Assembly (NCBI GenBank): GCA_964505475.1
Contig: CAZDIJ010000007.1
Span: 1-64,000 of the forward strand
From: JAGXQV01 sp964505475
Lineage (GTDB): Bacteria; Pseudomonadota; Gammaproteobacteria; Burkholderiales; Sulfuricellaceae
Length of the DNA stretch: 64,000 nt
Direction of reading: 5' to 3'
In this document: one piece after another, positions 36,381-44,306 of the stretch
How positions within the stretch are numbered: the stretch's first letter is position 1
How the letters are laid out: each line of letters starts with the position of its first letter
Notes under the pieces: generated by a model
The model's input: the letters and a program-made list of their open reading frames with translations, nothing else
What the model was told of the DNA's origin: nothing
The model's database searches: none
Program-made: the position numbers and the translations under genes

Positions 36381-36436
36381 TACCTTACGATTTAAGTAGG
36401 AAATTTTCCGGCCAACCCATCTTACCGATATCGACG

Positions 36437-37540
36437 ATGAATGCAACCACCGCCATGCTCGGCGACTATTGGCCGGGCATCCAACTCTACTACCCGCCGG
36501 TGAAGTACGCGCCGTCGCTGGGCATCTACGAAGACATGGAAACCGCCGCCCAGCGCATGCAAAAGCACGCCCACCGCACCAACGCCCACACCCTGCTGTT
36601 CGACCTGGAAGACGGCTGTCGCCAGAAGGCGATGAGCCGCGACCTGCTGCGCCAGGAACTGCCGGCGTTGCGGGCGGCTCGCCCGGACGTGGCGGTGGCG
36701 GTGCGCATCAACCCCTTCCGCACCGAGGAATACGAACTCGACATGGCGATGCTGCGCGACCTCGCCGACTGCATCGACGTGGCGATGCTCGCCAAGGCCG
36801 GCGAAGCCTACGGCGCCGCCGAAATCCGCGACCTGTCGGCGGCGCTCGACGCGATGAACCCGCGCATCGACATCCAGCCGATCATCGAGCACCCCAAGTC
36901 GCTCAAGATCGCCCCGGAAATCATGCAGTACCCCAAGGTCAAGCACGTGGTATTCGGCATCCACGACTTCTCCAAGGCGATGGGCATCCACATCACCCCG
37001 CAGCACTGGACCGAGGAACTCAAGTTCTTCCTCAACCAGATTATTTTCGAGGCGCGCATCGCCGGCAAGGGAGTAATCGGCGGCGTGGAAGTGCTGATCG
37101 GCCAAGCCACCATGCCCGACAACTTCCTCGAACCGCACGACATCCGCCGCTGGCTGGACCTGCACGGCGACGAGGAATCGCGCATCGTCTTCCGCCACGC
37201 CTGCGAGGAAGCGGCGCTGGGGCTGACCGGCAAACAGGTGATCCATCCCAGCCACATCCACCTCTGCAAGGTCGCCTACACCCCCTCGCCCACCGAAGTC
37301 AGCCGCAATATCCGCATCCTGCAAGCCGCCGTGGAAGCCGACGCCCTGCTCGGCGGGGCGATCAAGTTCGACGGCGAAATGCTCGACCCGCCGATGTTCG
37401 GCAAGGCGCTGCAAGTCCTGCTGCGCGCCCATGCCCTGCATGCCCTGAGCGATGAAGACACCCTGTTCGCGCTGTCGGTGCTGCAACTGCTGCCGGCGCA
37501 GGTGATCCGGGAAAACTGGCCGTATGGAGTAATTCTTTAA
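36437..37540 (+). CDS. HpcH/HpaI aldolase / citrate lyase-family protein
   Basis: 367 aa from the ATG at 36437 (389 from a GTG at 36371). TIM-barrel lyase of the citrate-lyase-beta/malyl-CoA-lyase superfamily: LLFDLEDGCRQKAM (metal-binding acidic residue), VAVRINPFRTEEYE (Arg), IQPIIEHPKSLKIAPEIM (second Glu) and VFGIHDFSKAMGI. These enzymes split or form C-C bonds of 3-hydroxyacyl-CoA thioesters such as malyl-, citramalyl- or citryl-CoA. The neighbours (acyl-CoA ligase, fumarase) fit such a route. The 3' end takes part in a 13-bp hairpin. Substrate not determinable here. Confidence 0.85.
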   Translation: MNATTAMLGDYWPGIQLYYPPVKYAPSLGIYEDMETAAQRMQKHAHRTNAHTLLFDLEDGCRQKAMSRDLLRQELPALRAARPDVAVAVRINPFRTEEYELDMAMLRDLADCIDVAMLAKAGEAYGAAEIRDLSAALDAMNPRIDIQPIIEHPKSLKIAPEIMQYPKVKHVVFGIHDFSKAMGIHITPQHWTEELKFFLNQIIFEARIAGKGVIGGVEVLIGQATMPDNFLEPHDIRRWLDLHGDEESRIVFRHACEEAALGLTGKQVIHPSHIHLCKVAYTPSPTEVSRNIRILQAAVEADALLGGAIKFDGEMLDPPMFGKALQVLLRAHALHALSDEDTLFALSVLQLLPAQVIRENWPYGVIL

Positions 37541-37625
37541 AAAATACGGCCAGTTTCTGTGTAGGCTCATATTTGCCGCAGGCCAATGTGAGCCGGAACT
37601 AAAATTGGCCGTATGGAGTGATTCT
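37512..37625. repeat. 25-bp direct repeats after the lyase gene
   Basis: Segments 37512-37536 and 37601-37625 match at 23 of 25 positions (core TGGCCGTATGGAGT). The second copy is non-coding and looks like a partial duplication of the gene's 3' end. Confidence 0.7.
37513..37556 (+). terminator. Hairpin overlapping the end of the citrate-lyase-family gene
   Basis: Perfect 13-bp arms AAACTGGCCGTAT (37513-37525) and ATACGGCCAGTTT (37544-37556), the left arm inside the last codons. A short T-rich end (TTTCTGTG) follows, so it is a possible, weak terminator. Confidence 0.5.
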
Positions 37626-37638
37626 GTGAAAACATCGG

Positions 37639-37850
37639 TGAACGACATTCAGAATGCAGCATGTACCCCTTACTCCCTCATCCCCGTCCCTTCTCCCGCC
37701 TGCGCGCCCTAAAGGGCATAAAGGAGAAGGGAGTCAAGCCCCTCGCCCGTCTCGCCGTGGTCGACGCGCAGCGGCGGGCACCCGGCGGGGATACTCCTTG
37801 CGGGTGCAGGGAGAGGGGTGGGGTGAGGGCGCATAAAAACCGTGCATAGA
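37639..37850. repeat. Degenerate copy of the dispersed palindromic element
   Basis: Left terminal-repeat remnant TGAACGACATTCAG (37639-37652), two hairpin cores (37673-37832) and a right remnant (ATAAAAACCGTGCATAG). It carries the small insert CCCTAAAGGGCATAAAGGAG at the tip of the first hairpin, and a GCACCC...GGGTGC hairpin in the second. The gap 37541-37895 holds this element and the direct repeats, no gene. Confidence 0.7.
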
Positions 37851-37895
37851 AAATTTTTCTCAGCAGTAAAACATAAACTCAACGGAGCGACGACC

Positions 37896-39521
37896 ATGCC
37901 CTTCGACCCCTTCCCCACCTGGAACTGGAACGTCCCCGCCCATTTCAACATCGGCGTCGCCTGCACCGACGCCCATCTCGGCACGCCGGCGGAAAACGCC
38001 ACGGCGATGATCGTCGAGGACGACGCGCTGGGGGAAAGCCGCATCACCTACGGTGAACTGTCCCAGCGCACCAGCCGCTTCGCCCAACTGCTGCGCGATC
38101 TCGGCGTGGAGCTGGAAGACCGCGTGCTGATCCGCCTGCCCAACAGCCTCGACTATCCCACCGCCTTTCTCGGCGCGATGAAGCGCGGCGCCATCGCCGT
38201 ACCCACCTCCACCCTGCTCACCGCCGAGGAAGTGCTGTACCTCGCCCAGGATTCGGGCGCCGCCGTGCTGGTGACCGACAAGGCCATGTGGACGGGCCTG
38301 GCCGACAAGCTGGCGGGCCTGCCCAACCTGAAGCACATCCTGCTCTCCGGCCCCGGCGAGATCGTTCCCTCAACCAAGTACAACGTGCTCGACCTCGAAG
38401 CCGCGCTGGCCAAGATCGCCGCCTGCTCGGCGCCGCACACCAGCCGCGCCGACGAACCGGCTTACCTGGTCTACACTTCCGGCACCACCGGCTACCCCAA
38501 GGGCGTGCTGCACGCCCACCGCGCCATGATCGGGCGCGAGCCGGCCTCGACCTACTGGTTCGACTTCGCTCCCGACGGCGACCGCATCATGCATTCCGGC
38601 AAGTTCAACTGGACCTACGTGCTCGGCTCGGCGCTGATGGACCCGCTGTATCGCGGCAAGACCGTGATCGTCCACGAAGGCAAGAACGACGCCGCCGCCT
38701 GGCTGCGCCTGATCGCCAAGCACCAGGCCACCATCTTCGTCGGCGTACCCACCATCTACCGCCAGATATTGCAGAAGACCGCCGCCACCGCGACCGACGT
38801 GCCCACCCTGCGCCACTGCATGAGCGCCGGCGAGCACCTTTCCGACGAAGTGCTGGGCCTGTGGCGCGAGCGCTTCGGGGCGGACATCTACGAAGCGGTG
38901 GGGATGAGCGAATTTTCCTACTACCTGTCGGAGAGCAAGTTCCGCCCCATTCGCCCCGGTTCTGCCGGCTTCCCCCAGCCCGGCCACGACATCAAGCTGC
39001 TCGACCCGGAAACCCTGAAGGAAGCCCCGGACGGCGAGGAAGGCATGATCTGCGTGCCGGACGGCGACCCCGGCCTGTTCCTCGAATACTGGAAGCTCCC
39101 CGAGGAGACCGCCAAGCTCAAGCGCGACGGCTGGTTCCTCACCGGCGACTACGCGCGCCGCGACGCCGACGGCTACGTCTGGTTCCTCGGGCGCAAGGAC
39201 GACATCATCAAGAGCTTCGGCTACCGCGTCTCGCCCTACGAGATCGAGCGGGTGATGAAATCCCACCCCACCGTGGCCGACTGCGCCGCCGTGGGCGAGG
39301 CCATCGACAAGGACAAGCTGCTGGTGGTGGCCTACGTCATCCCCCAGCCTGACGCCGCGGCCAGCCCCGACGACTTGCTGGCCTACGCCAAGGAACACCT
39401 CGCCGCCTACAAGGCGCCCAAGGTGATCTATTTCGCCAAGGACTTCCCGCGCACCAAGAATGGTAAAATTTTGCGGCGGGACATCAGCCCCGCACTCGCC
39501 ACCGCGAAATCGACCAAGTAA
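37896..39521 (+). CDS. AMP-dependent acyl-CoA synthetase (benzoate-CoA-ligase-like)
   Basis: 541 aa. Adenylate-forming motifs YTSGTTGYPKG (A3/P-loop), YEAVGMSE (A5), GWFLTGDYARRD (A7), GRKDDIIKSFGYRVSPYEIE (A8) and the catalytic lysine in RTKNGKILRRD (A10). It activates a carboxylic acid to its CoA thioester with ATP. Similarity in architecture is to benzoate/acyl-CoA ligases; the acid is unknown, with dicarboxylic or branched acids possible given the neighbours. The start at 37896 has GGAG 8 nt upstream. Confidence 0.92.
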   Translation: MPFDPFPTWNWNVPAHFNIGVACTDAHLGTPAENATAMIVEDDALGESRITYGELSQRTSRFAQLLRDLGVELEDRVLIRLPNSLDYPTAFLGAMKRGAIAVPTSTLLTAEEVLYLAQDSGAAVLVTDKAMWTGLADKLAGLPNLKHILLSGPGEIVPSTKYNVLDLEAALAKIAACSAPHTSRADEPAYLVYTSGTTGYPKGVLHAHRAMIGREPASTYWFDFAPDGDRIMHSGKFNWTYVLGSALMDPLYRGKTVIVHEGKNDAAAWLRLIAKHQATIFVGVPTIYRQILQKTAATATDVPTLRHCMSAGEHLSDEVLGLWRERFGADIYEAVGMSEFSYYLSESKFRPIRPGSAGFPQPGHDIKLLDPETLKEAPDGEEGMICVPDGDPGLFLEYWKLPEETAKLKRDGWFLTGDYARRDADGYVWFLGRKDDIIKSFGYRVSPYEIERVMKSHPTVADCAAVGEAIDKDKLLVVAYVIPQPDAAASPDDLLAYAKEHLAAYKAPKVIYFAKDFPRTKNGKILRRDISPALATAKSTK

Positions 39522-39524
39522 GCG

Positions 39525-39690
39525 ATGCCTATAGGGATAATGTTGCACCTCCCGGACTCCCTCATCCCCGGCACTTCTCCCGCCTGCGCACCCTAAAGGG
39601 CATAAAGGAGAAGGGAGTAAAGCCCCTCGCCCGCGGGCGGGAGAGGGGTTGGGGTGAGGGAATATGAACTGCATTATTAGGTTAATAACT
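39525..39690. repeat. Degenerate copy of the dispersed palindromic element
   Basis: Begins ATGCCTAT right after the ligase stop, contains CTCCCTCATCCCC, the CCCTAAAGGGCATAAAGGAG insert and the GCCCGCGGGCGGGAGAGGGG hairpin, and ends with a decayed right terminal repeat. It fills the ligase-fumarase gap. Confidence 0.7.
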
Positions 39691-39725
39691 CCGCATCTTG
39701 GCGGATAACCCAGAGATAAATCGAC

Positions 39726-41243
39726 ATGACCACCATCCGCCAGGAAGACCTGATCGCCAGCGTCGCCGACGCCCTGCAATACATTTCCTACTACCACCCG
39801 CTCGACTACATCCAGGCGCTGGGCAAGGCCTACGAGGCGGAACAGTCCCCGGCGGCCAAGGATGCCATCGCCCAGATCCTCAGCAACTCGCGGATGTGCG
39901 CCGAAGGACGGCGGCCGATCTGCCAGGATACCGGCATCGTGGTGGCCTTCGTCAAGGTGGGCATGGAGGTGCGCTGGGAAGGCGGCATGGGCCTCGCCGA
40001 AATGATCGACGAGGGCGTGCGCCGCGCCTACCGGCATCCGGACAACGTGCTGCGCGCCTCGGTGCTGGCCGACCCGGCGGGCGCGCGCAGGAACACCCGC
40101 GACAACACCCCGGCGGTGATCCACTACGACATCGTCCCCGGCGACAAGGTCGAAATCACCCTGGCCGCCAAGGGCGGCGGTTCGGAGAACAAATCCAAGT
40201 TCGTCATGCTCAACCCCTCGGATTCCATCGTCGATTGGGTGCTCAAGACCGTCCCCACCATGGGCGCCGGCTGGTGCCCGCCGGGCATCCTCGGTCTGGG
40301 CATCGGCGGCACGGCGGAAAAGGCCATGCTGCTCGCCAAGGAAGCGCTGATGGAACCCCTCGACATCCACGAACTCAAGGCGCGCGGCCCGAACAGCCGC
40401 ATCGAGGAACTGCGCCTGGAGCTTTACGAGAAAGTGAACGCGCTGGGCATAGGCGCGCAGGGGCTGGGCGGCCTTTCCACCGTGCTCGACGTGAAGATCC
40501 GCGATTACCCCACCCACGCCGCCAGCCTGCCGCTGGCGCTGATCCCCAACTGCGCCGCCACTCGCCACGTCCATTTCACCCTAGACGGCAGCGGCCCCGC
40601 CACGCTGGTACCGCCCAGCCTCGACGCCTGGCCCAAGGTCGACTGGCAGCCCGCCGCCGACGCACGGCGGGTGAACCTCGACACCCTCACCCGCGCCGAC
40701 ATCGCCACCTGGAAGCCCGGCGAAAACCTGCTCCTCTCCGGCAAGCTCCTCACCGGGCGCGACGCCGCGCACAAGCGCATCGCCGACATCCTGGCGAAGG
40801 GCGATAAGCTCCCGGTCGATTTTACCGACCGCTTCATCTACTACGTCGGCCCGGTCGACCCGGTGCGCGACGAAGTGGTCGGCCCCGCCGGCCCCACCAC
40901 CGCCACGCGCATGGATAAATTCACCGAAATGATGCTGGCAAAAACCGGCCTGATCGGCATGGTCGGCAAGGGCGAACGCGGCCCCGCCGGCATTGCCGCC
41001 ATCAAGAAACACCGCGCCGTCTACCTGATGGCCGTGGGCGGCGCCGCCTACCTGGTCGCCAAGGCGATCAAGGCCTCCAAGGTGCTGGCCTTCCCCGAAC
41101 TGGGCATGGAAGCGATCTACGAATTCACCGTGCAGGACATGCCGGTGACGGTGGCGGTGGACGTGGAAGGCACGTCGGTGCACGAAAGCGGCCCGACGGA
41201 ATGGCGCATGAAGATCGGCAAGATACCGCTGGCCAAGGCTTGA
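39726..41243 (+). CDS. Fumarate hydratase, class I (iron-sulfur)
   Basis: 505 aa, single-chain class I hydro-lyase. N-terminal alpha domain with the [4Fe-4S] ligands in RPICQDTG, GAGWCPPG and IPNCAATRH, and a C-terminal beta domain (GPTTATRMDKFTEMML, GKGERGPAGIAAIKKH, FPELGMEAIYEF). It interconverts fumarate and malate. Some class I fumarases of betaproteobacteria also hydrate mesaconate to citramalate, which would fit the neighbouring citrate-lyase-family enzyme and acyl-CoA ligase (inference). AGAGA lies upstream of the ATG. Confidence 0.93.
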   Translation: MTTIRQEDLIASVADALQYISYYHPLDYIQALGKAYEAEQSPAAKDAIAQILSNSRMCAEGRRPICQDTGIVVAFVKVGMEVRWEGGMGLAEMIDEGVRRAYRHPDNVLRASVLADPAGARRNTRDNTPAVIHYDIVPGDKVEITLAAKGGGSENKSKFVMLNPSDSIVDWVLKTVPTMGAGWCPPGILGLGIGGTAEKAMLLAKEALMEPLDIHELKARGPNSRIEELRLELYEKVNALGIGAQGLGGLSTVLDVKIRDYPTHAASLPLALIPNCAATRHVHFTLDGSGPATLVPPSLDAWPKVDWQPAADARRVNLDTLTRADIATWKPGENLLLSGKLLTGRDAAHKRIADILAKGDKLPVDFTDRFIYYVGPVDPVRDEVVGPAGPTTATRMDKFTEMMLAKTGLIGMVGKGERGPAGIAAIKKHRAVYLMAVGGAAYLVAKAIKASKVLAFPELGMEAIYEFTVQDMPVTVAVDVEGTSVHESGPTEWRMKIGKIPLAKA

Positions 41244-41252
41244 ACGCAGCGC

Positions 41253-41337
41253 GCGCCCATCCCAGCCCTCCCCCGCGCGCGGGGGAAGGGGCAATAACCT
41301 CCCCTCCCGCTTGCGGGAGGGGATAGAGGGGAGGGCA
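41253..41337. repeat. Dispersed hairpin repeat (two cores) after fumarase
   Basis: Two hairpins in series: CCCCCGCGCGCGGGGG and CCCCTCCCGCTTGCGGGAGG with GG following. Same family as the other hairpin repeats; no terminal repeats recognised. Confidence 0.75.
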
Positions 41338-41394
41338 AACCATGGAAAAGCCCCCACCGGAAACCCCACGCATCCACGGCAATAGGTTGCCTCA

Positions 41395-42252
41395 ATGATC
41401 GACCCCACCCTCAAAGACACCCTCCGCCTGCCGACGCAGGAGGTCTATTACCGCCTCTACCGCCGCGAAGGCATGCCGCAGCGCTGCCTGCTGCTGCTCC
41501 ACGGCGGCGGGGTGGCGGGGCGCCTCACCTGGGGCGGCATCCTGCCCCACCTCGCCCACTGGAACGAAATCCTCATTCCCGACCTGCGCGGCGCCGGCAA
41601 GACCCACTACCCCGACCGCCGCGACCGCGACTTCACCGCCGAGGAGGTGGTGGGCGACCTCGCCGCGCTATTGGATCACCTCGGCTGGACCCGCTTCGAC
41701 CTCGGCGGCTACTCCTTCGGCGGCCTGATCGCCATGCTGCTCAAGGCCGCCCGCCCAGCCGCGGTGGGCAACACCTTCCTGCTAGAACCGGCGCTGTTCG
41801 GCAAGATGAGCGAGTCCGAAACCCAGGTCAGCCGCGAACTGATGCTGCACGCCGCCCAACGCCTGCGCCGCCCGGAACTGGAGCATGTCGATGCAGGACT
41901 GGAACTGTTCCTCGACGCCGTCGCCCCCAACCGCAACCGCGGCTCAAAAAACGAGGAAATCGTCCGCGGCCGCCTGTCGCACCGACCGGCAGGATTAGCC
42001 TGCGCCATCGAATGCGTGTTCGAAGCCAGCAAACGCCTCGACCGCCGCGCCCTCGTCGCCGCCCAGGCCGACGTCGATGCCTTCATCGGCGAGCGCTCCC
42101 ACCCGGAAGTCTATGAACTTTGCCGCAGCATCGCGGCTGGGCGCGACGACTGGCGTTGCCATCTCGTGCAGGGGGCGGATCATGCGTTGCCGTTTCAGAA
42201 GGCGGAGGGGATTGCGGGGGAGATGAATAAAGGCTGGCAATCAGACAGTTAA
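41395..42252 (+). CDS. Alpha/beta hydrolase
   Basis: 285 aa. Oxyanion-hole HGGG in LLLLHGGGVAG, nucleophile elbow GYSFGG (Ser), acid in the helical cap/late strand region, and catalytic His in VQGADHALPF. Esterase, lipase or thioesterase activity possible. Last gene of the plus-strand metabolic cluster; its 3' end adjoins a full-length palindromic element. Confidence 0.85.
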   Translation: MIDPTLKDTLRLPTQEVYYRLYRREGMPQRCLLLLHGGGVAGRLTWGGILPHLAHWNEILIPDLRGAGKTHYPDRRDRDFTAEEVVGDLAALLDHLGWTRFDLGGYSFGGLIAMLLKAARPAAVGNTFLLEPALFGKMSESETQVSRELMLHAAQRLRRPELEHVDAGLELFLDAVAPNRNRGSKNEEIVRGRLSHRPAGLACAIECVFEASKRLDRRALVAAQADVDAFIGERSHPEVYELCRSIAAGRDDWRCHLVQGADHALPFQKAEGIAGEMNKGWQSDS

Positions 42253-42278
42253 AGAATCATCAAAATGACATTGATAAA

Positions 42279-42450
42279 CATGCCTCTAAACTATTCTCAG
42301 CAAACGTCCACGCCCTCCCTTGCGCGCATAGCGCGCGGGGGAGGGTTGGGGTGGGGGCGTTTGCCCGCATGGCCGCCGCCGTTTGCCCCCATCCCGGCCT
42401 TCCCCCGCGAGCAGGGGAAGGAGCGATAGCTGAGAATAGGTTAGAGGCAT
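42279..42450. mobile_element. Full-length palindromic MITE-like element (copy with best terminal repeats)
   Basis: 172 bp. Left terminal repeat starts CATGCCTCTAAACTATTC (42279-42300) and matches the complement of 42430-42451 at 21 of 22 positions. Inside are two hairpin cores (CCCTCCCTTGCGCGC / GCGCGCGGGGGAGGG; CTTCCCCCGCGAGC / AGGGGAAGG). Flanking 9-mers ATTGATAAA and GTTGAAAAA agree at 7 of 9, a possible decayed target duplication. No open reading frame for a transposase. The rest of the gap up to 42617 is AT-rich with a 13-bp palindrome ATTCAAATTGAAT at 42464. Confidence 0.8.
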
Positions 42451-42617
42451 GTTGAAAAAACGTATTCAAATTGAATATCAATTTTACTTCCCTACTCAAT
42501 GCCCCATATCTACACTTTGGCAAGTTGTGACGTGCAAGAGGCTAGCCTATTGAGGCCACAACCAAAATTTTACTCGTCTTTAACTGCGAGTTTTTCCGGT
42601 TTAACAAGGGAGCCATC

Positions 42618-43208
42618 ATGAAAAAAACAACATGCCTCTGAACCATTCTCAGTCGCCACGCCTTCCCTCGCTTGCGGGGGAAGGTTGGGATGGGGGCAAA
42701 CACCGGCGGTTAAGCGGGCAAACGCCCCCTCCCCAACCCTCCCCCGCACGCTACGCGCGCAAGGGAGGGCGTGCCTGCATAGGCTGAAAATAGTTCATAG
42801 GCATAAAAAACAATCGCCGCAGTTCTTTCCGTATCTATTGTACTCGTTGGCTGCGCCACTGCCTCTAAAGACATAGCGGCAAATTATGTATCGCCTATCC
42901 AATATCAATCATATGACTGTAATCAACTTGCTAGCGAAACGCAGCGAATTCAAGTCAGGGCCAATCAACTGGCTGGTCGATTAGATGAGGCAGCATCAAA
43001 TGACAAAGCCATTATGGGCGTTGGTATGATTTTATTTTGGCCTGCATTATTTGCACTTGGTGGCACGAAACAACAAGAAGCTGAATATGCTCGTCTGAAG
43101 GGCGAGTATGACTCTGTCCAACAAGCGGCAGTCTCAAAGAAATGTTCGGTTGTTGTACCAGTTCAAGCGGCTCCCACCTCCGTATCTGTACCCGTCCCAA
43201 ACTCATAA
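42618..43208 (+). pseudogene. Lipoprotein gene disrupted by insertion of a palindromic element
   Basis: AGGGAG precedes ATG (42618), which opens MKKT and is then interrupted by the 174-bp element at 42631-42804; the frame meets a stop after eight codons. Removing the element and one 9-bp target duplication restores a 135-codon frame: MKKTIAAVLSVSIVLVGC, a lipoprotein signal with lipobox LVGC, then CATASKDIAANYVSPIQYQ, a helical region (LDEAASNDKAIMGVG) and a hydrophobic stretch MILFWPALFALGG. The gene is much more AT-rich than its neighbours, suggesting transfer. Family function unknown. Translation could restart only at internal ATGs (43014), without the signal peptide. Confidence 0.85.
42631..42804. 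mobile_element. Full-length palindromic MITE-like element with 9-bp target duplication
   Basis: 174 bp, inverted in orientation relative to 42279-42450 and strongly similar to it. Terminal repeats CATGCCTCTGAACC... and ...GTTCATAGGCAT. Perfect 9-bp direct repeats AAAAAACAA flank it (42622-42630 and 42805-42813). No coding capacity. It interrupts the lipoprotein gene. Confidence 0.88.
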
Positions 43209-43239
43209 TTTTGAGAGCCATCAATTAACGGAGCATGTT

Positions 43240-43640
43240 CACTGTGAAGTTTTTGTGCGCTGCGCGCAGTTGTTTGAATAGCCGGGGGTAGCCCGGCGGC
43301 TGGTTACCTTTCTTGTCTCGCCAAGAAAGGTAACCGCACCCGCAAGGAGTGTCACCGCCGGATGCTCAGTGCTGCGCACTGGTCGCGGCGAGAAAAGAAA
43401 GCGACCCCGTTCCGCCGCCCCTTCGGGGTTCCCTGCGTTGCTCGCCAAGCCGGGCGGCTGCGCAATTGGCTACGGCATAACCTTGGCGCTGTGCGCTCAG
43501 ACAGTGCTCGCCGACTTCCCCCGGCTTGTCTGTGCTACTCGGCGGCGGAAAAGGGGAGGCAGTTCAAAACCATCCTCACCCTAACCCTCCCCTCTTGTGC
43601 CCAGGCCGCTAGGCCGTCGGGTATGAAAGGGCGGGAATAG
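43240..43640. repeat. Non-coding repeat-derived block
   Basis: The gap 43209-43724 has no convincing gene. It holds a perfect 14-bp hairpin GGTTACCTTTCTTG / CAAGAAAGGTAACC (43302-43335), and a segment (about 43336-43366) related, inverted, to part of the element at 37639-37850 (shared CCTTGCGGGTGC and GGCGG...ACTCC). Its C-rich tail (CTCACCCTAACCCTCCCCTC) resembles the hairpin family. Short open frames here (for example 43239-43448, minus) read through repeats of a type often misannotated as proteins. Confidence 0.6.
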
Positions 43641-43724
43641 CGGGCGTGGCTGTGGGTATGGCGTGATATCCTGAACAGTCATGAATACCACTTTGGAACA
43701 ACAGATCAGCAGAGAAAGCCCCGC

Positions 43725-44297
43725 TTGAAACCCGCCCTTGCCGAAACCCTGCTCGCCATCCTGCGCGCCCACCCGGACGGTCTTGCCGAGCACGACCTGA
43801 TGGGCAAGCTCGCCTGCGGCGATCCCGCCTTCGGGGCGGACGCCTACGCCGATGAGTTGTCCCTATTCCAGCGCCACTTCATCCTGTTCCATCACCTCTA
43901 CCGCCTGCGGGACGAGTTGCGGAGCGCGCGGCAAGGCGATCTCGCCATCCATTGCCTGAAGATCGCGCTGCGCTCCTGCCCGGACGGCTCCGATGACTTA
44001 CCCGCCGTTCACGACCCGCTGCGCGCCTATTACCTTGAACTTTCCCATCTGGAAAACACCGGCAGGCAGGAAGTCATGGACATGCTCGATGCCTTCTGGC
44101 GGCGCTTCGCCCGCCTCGGCCAGCGCGCCGAAGCCCTCGCCGCGCTAGGACTCGCCGACCCGGTGGATGCCGCCGAGATCAAGCGCCGCTACCGGGAACT
44201 GGTAAGGGAGCACCATCCCGACCGGGGCGGCGAGGTGGAAAAAATCCAGGCCATCAACGCCGCCATGGAGTGGCTGGAGGCGCGGCGGGGGCGGTAG
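43725..44297 (+). CDS. DnaJ-related protein with C-terminal J domain
   Basis: 190 aa. The N-terminal part (PALAETLLAILRAHPDGLAE, FQRHFILFHHLYRLRDEL) matches the DNAJ-related family, and a short C-terminal J domain carries HPD in LVREHHPDRGG. It probably recruits DnaK (Hsp70) for a specialised client. The start is a TTG at 43725, with only a weak AGAGA upstream. Ends 9 bp from the convergent REC-ATPase gene. Confidence 0.85.
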   Translation: MKPALAETLLAILRAHPDGLAEHDLMGKLACGDPAFGADAYADELSLFQRHFILFHHLYRLRDELRSARQGDLAIHCLKIALRSCPDGSDDLPAVHDPLRAYYLELSHLENTGRQEVMDMLDAFWRRFARLGQRAEALAALGLADPVDAAEIKRRYRELVREHHPDRGGEVEKIQAINAAMEWLEARRGR

Positions 44298-44306
44298 CGC
44301 CCGGCG

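Noticed and set aside
38370..40574. 734-codon open frame on the minus strand opposite the ligase and fumarase
   Set aside because: It spans two real genes and their intergenic repeat; no family motifs; antisense shadow.
42520..42545. Sigma-54 promoter (TGGCA...TGC) upstream of the lipoprotein gene
   Set aside because: The distance between the GG and GC elements is 13, not the required 10 bases.
37639..42804. CRISPR array from the repeated hairpins
   Set aside because: Copies are irregularly spaced, inverted in places and not separated by uniform spacers; no cas genes.
43014..43208. Separate 64-aa membrane protein
   Set aside because: It is the in-frame 3' part of the disrupted lipoprotein gene, not an independent gene.
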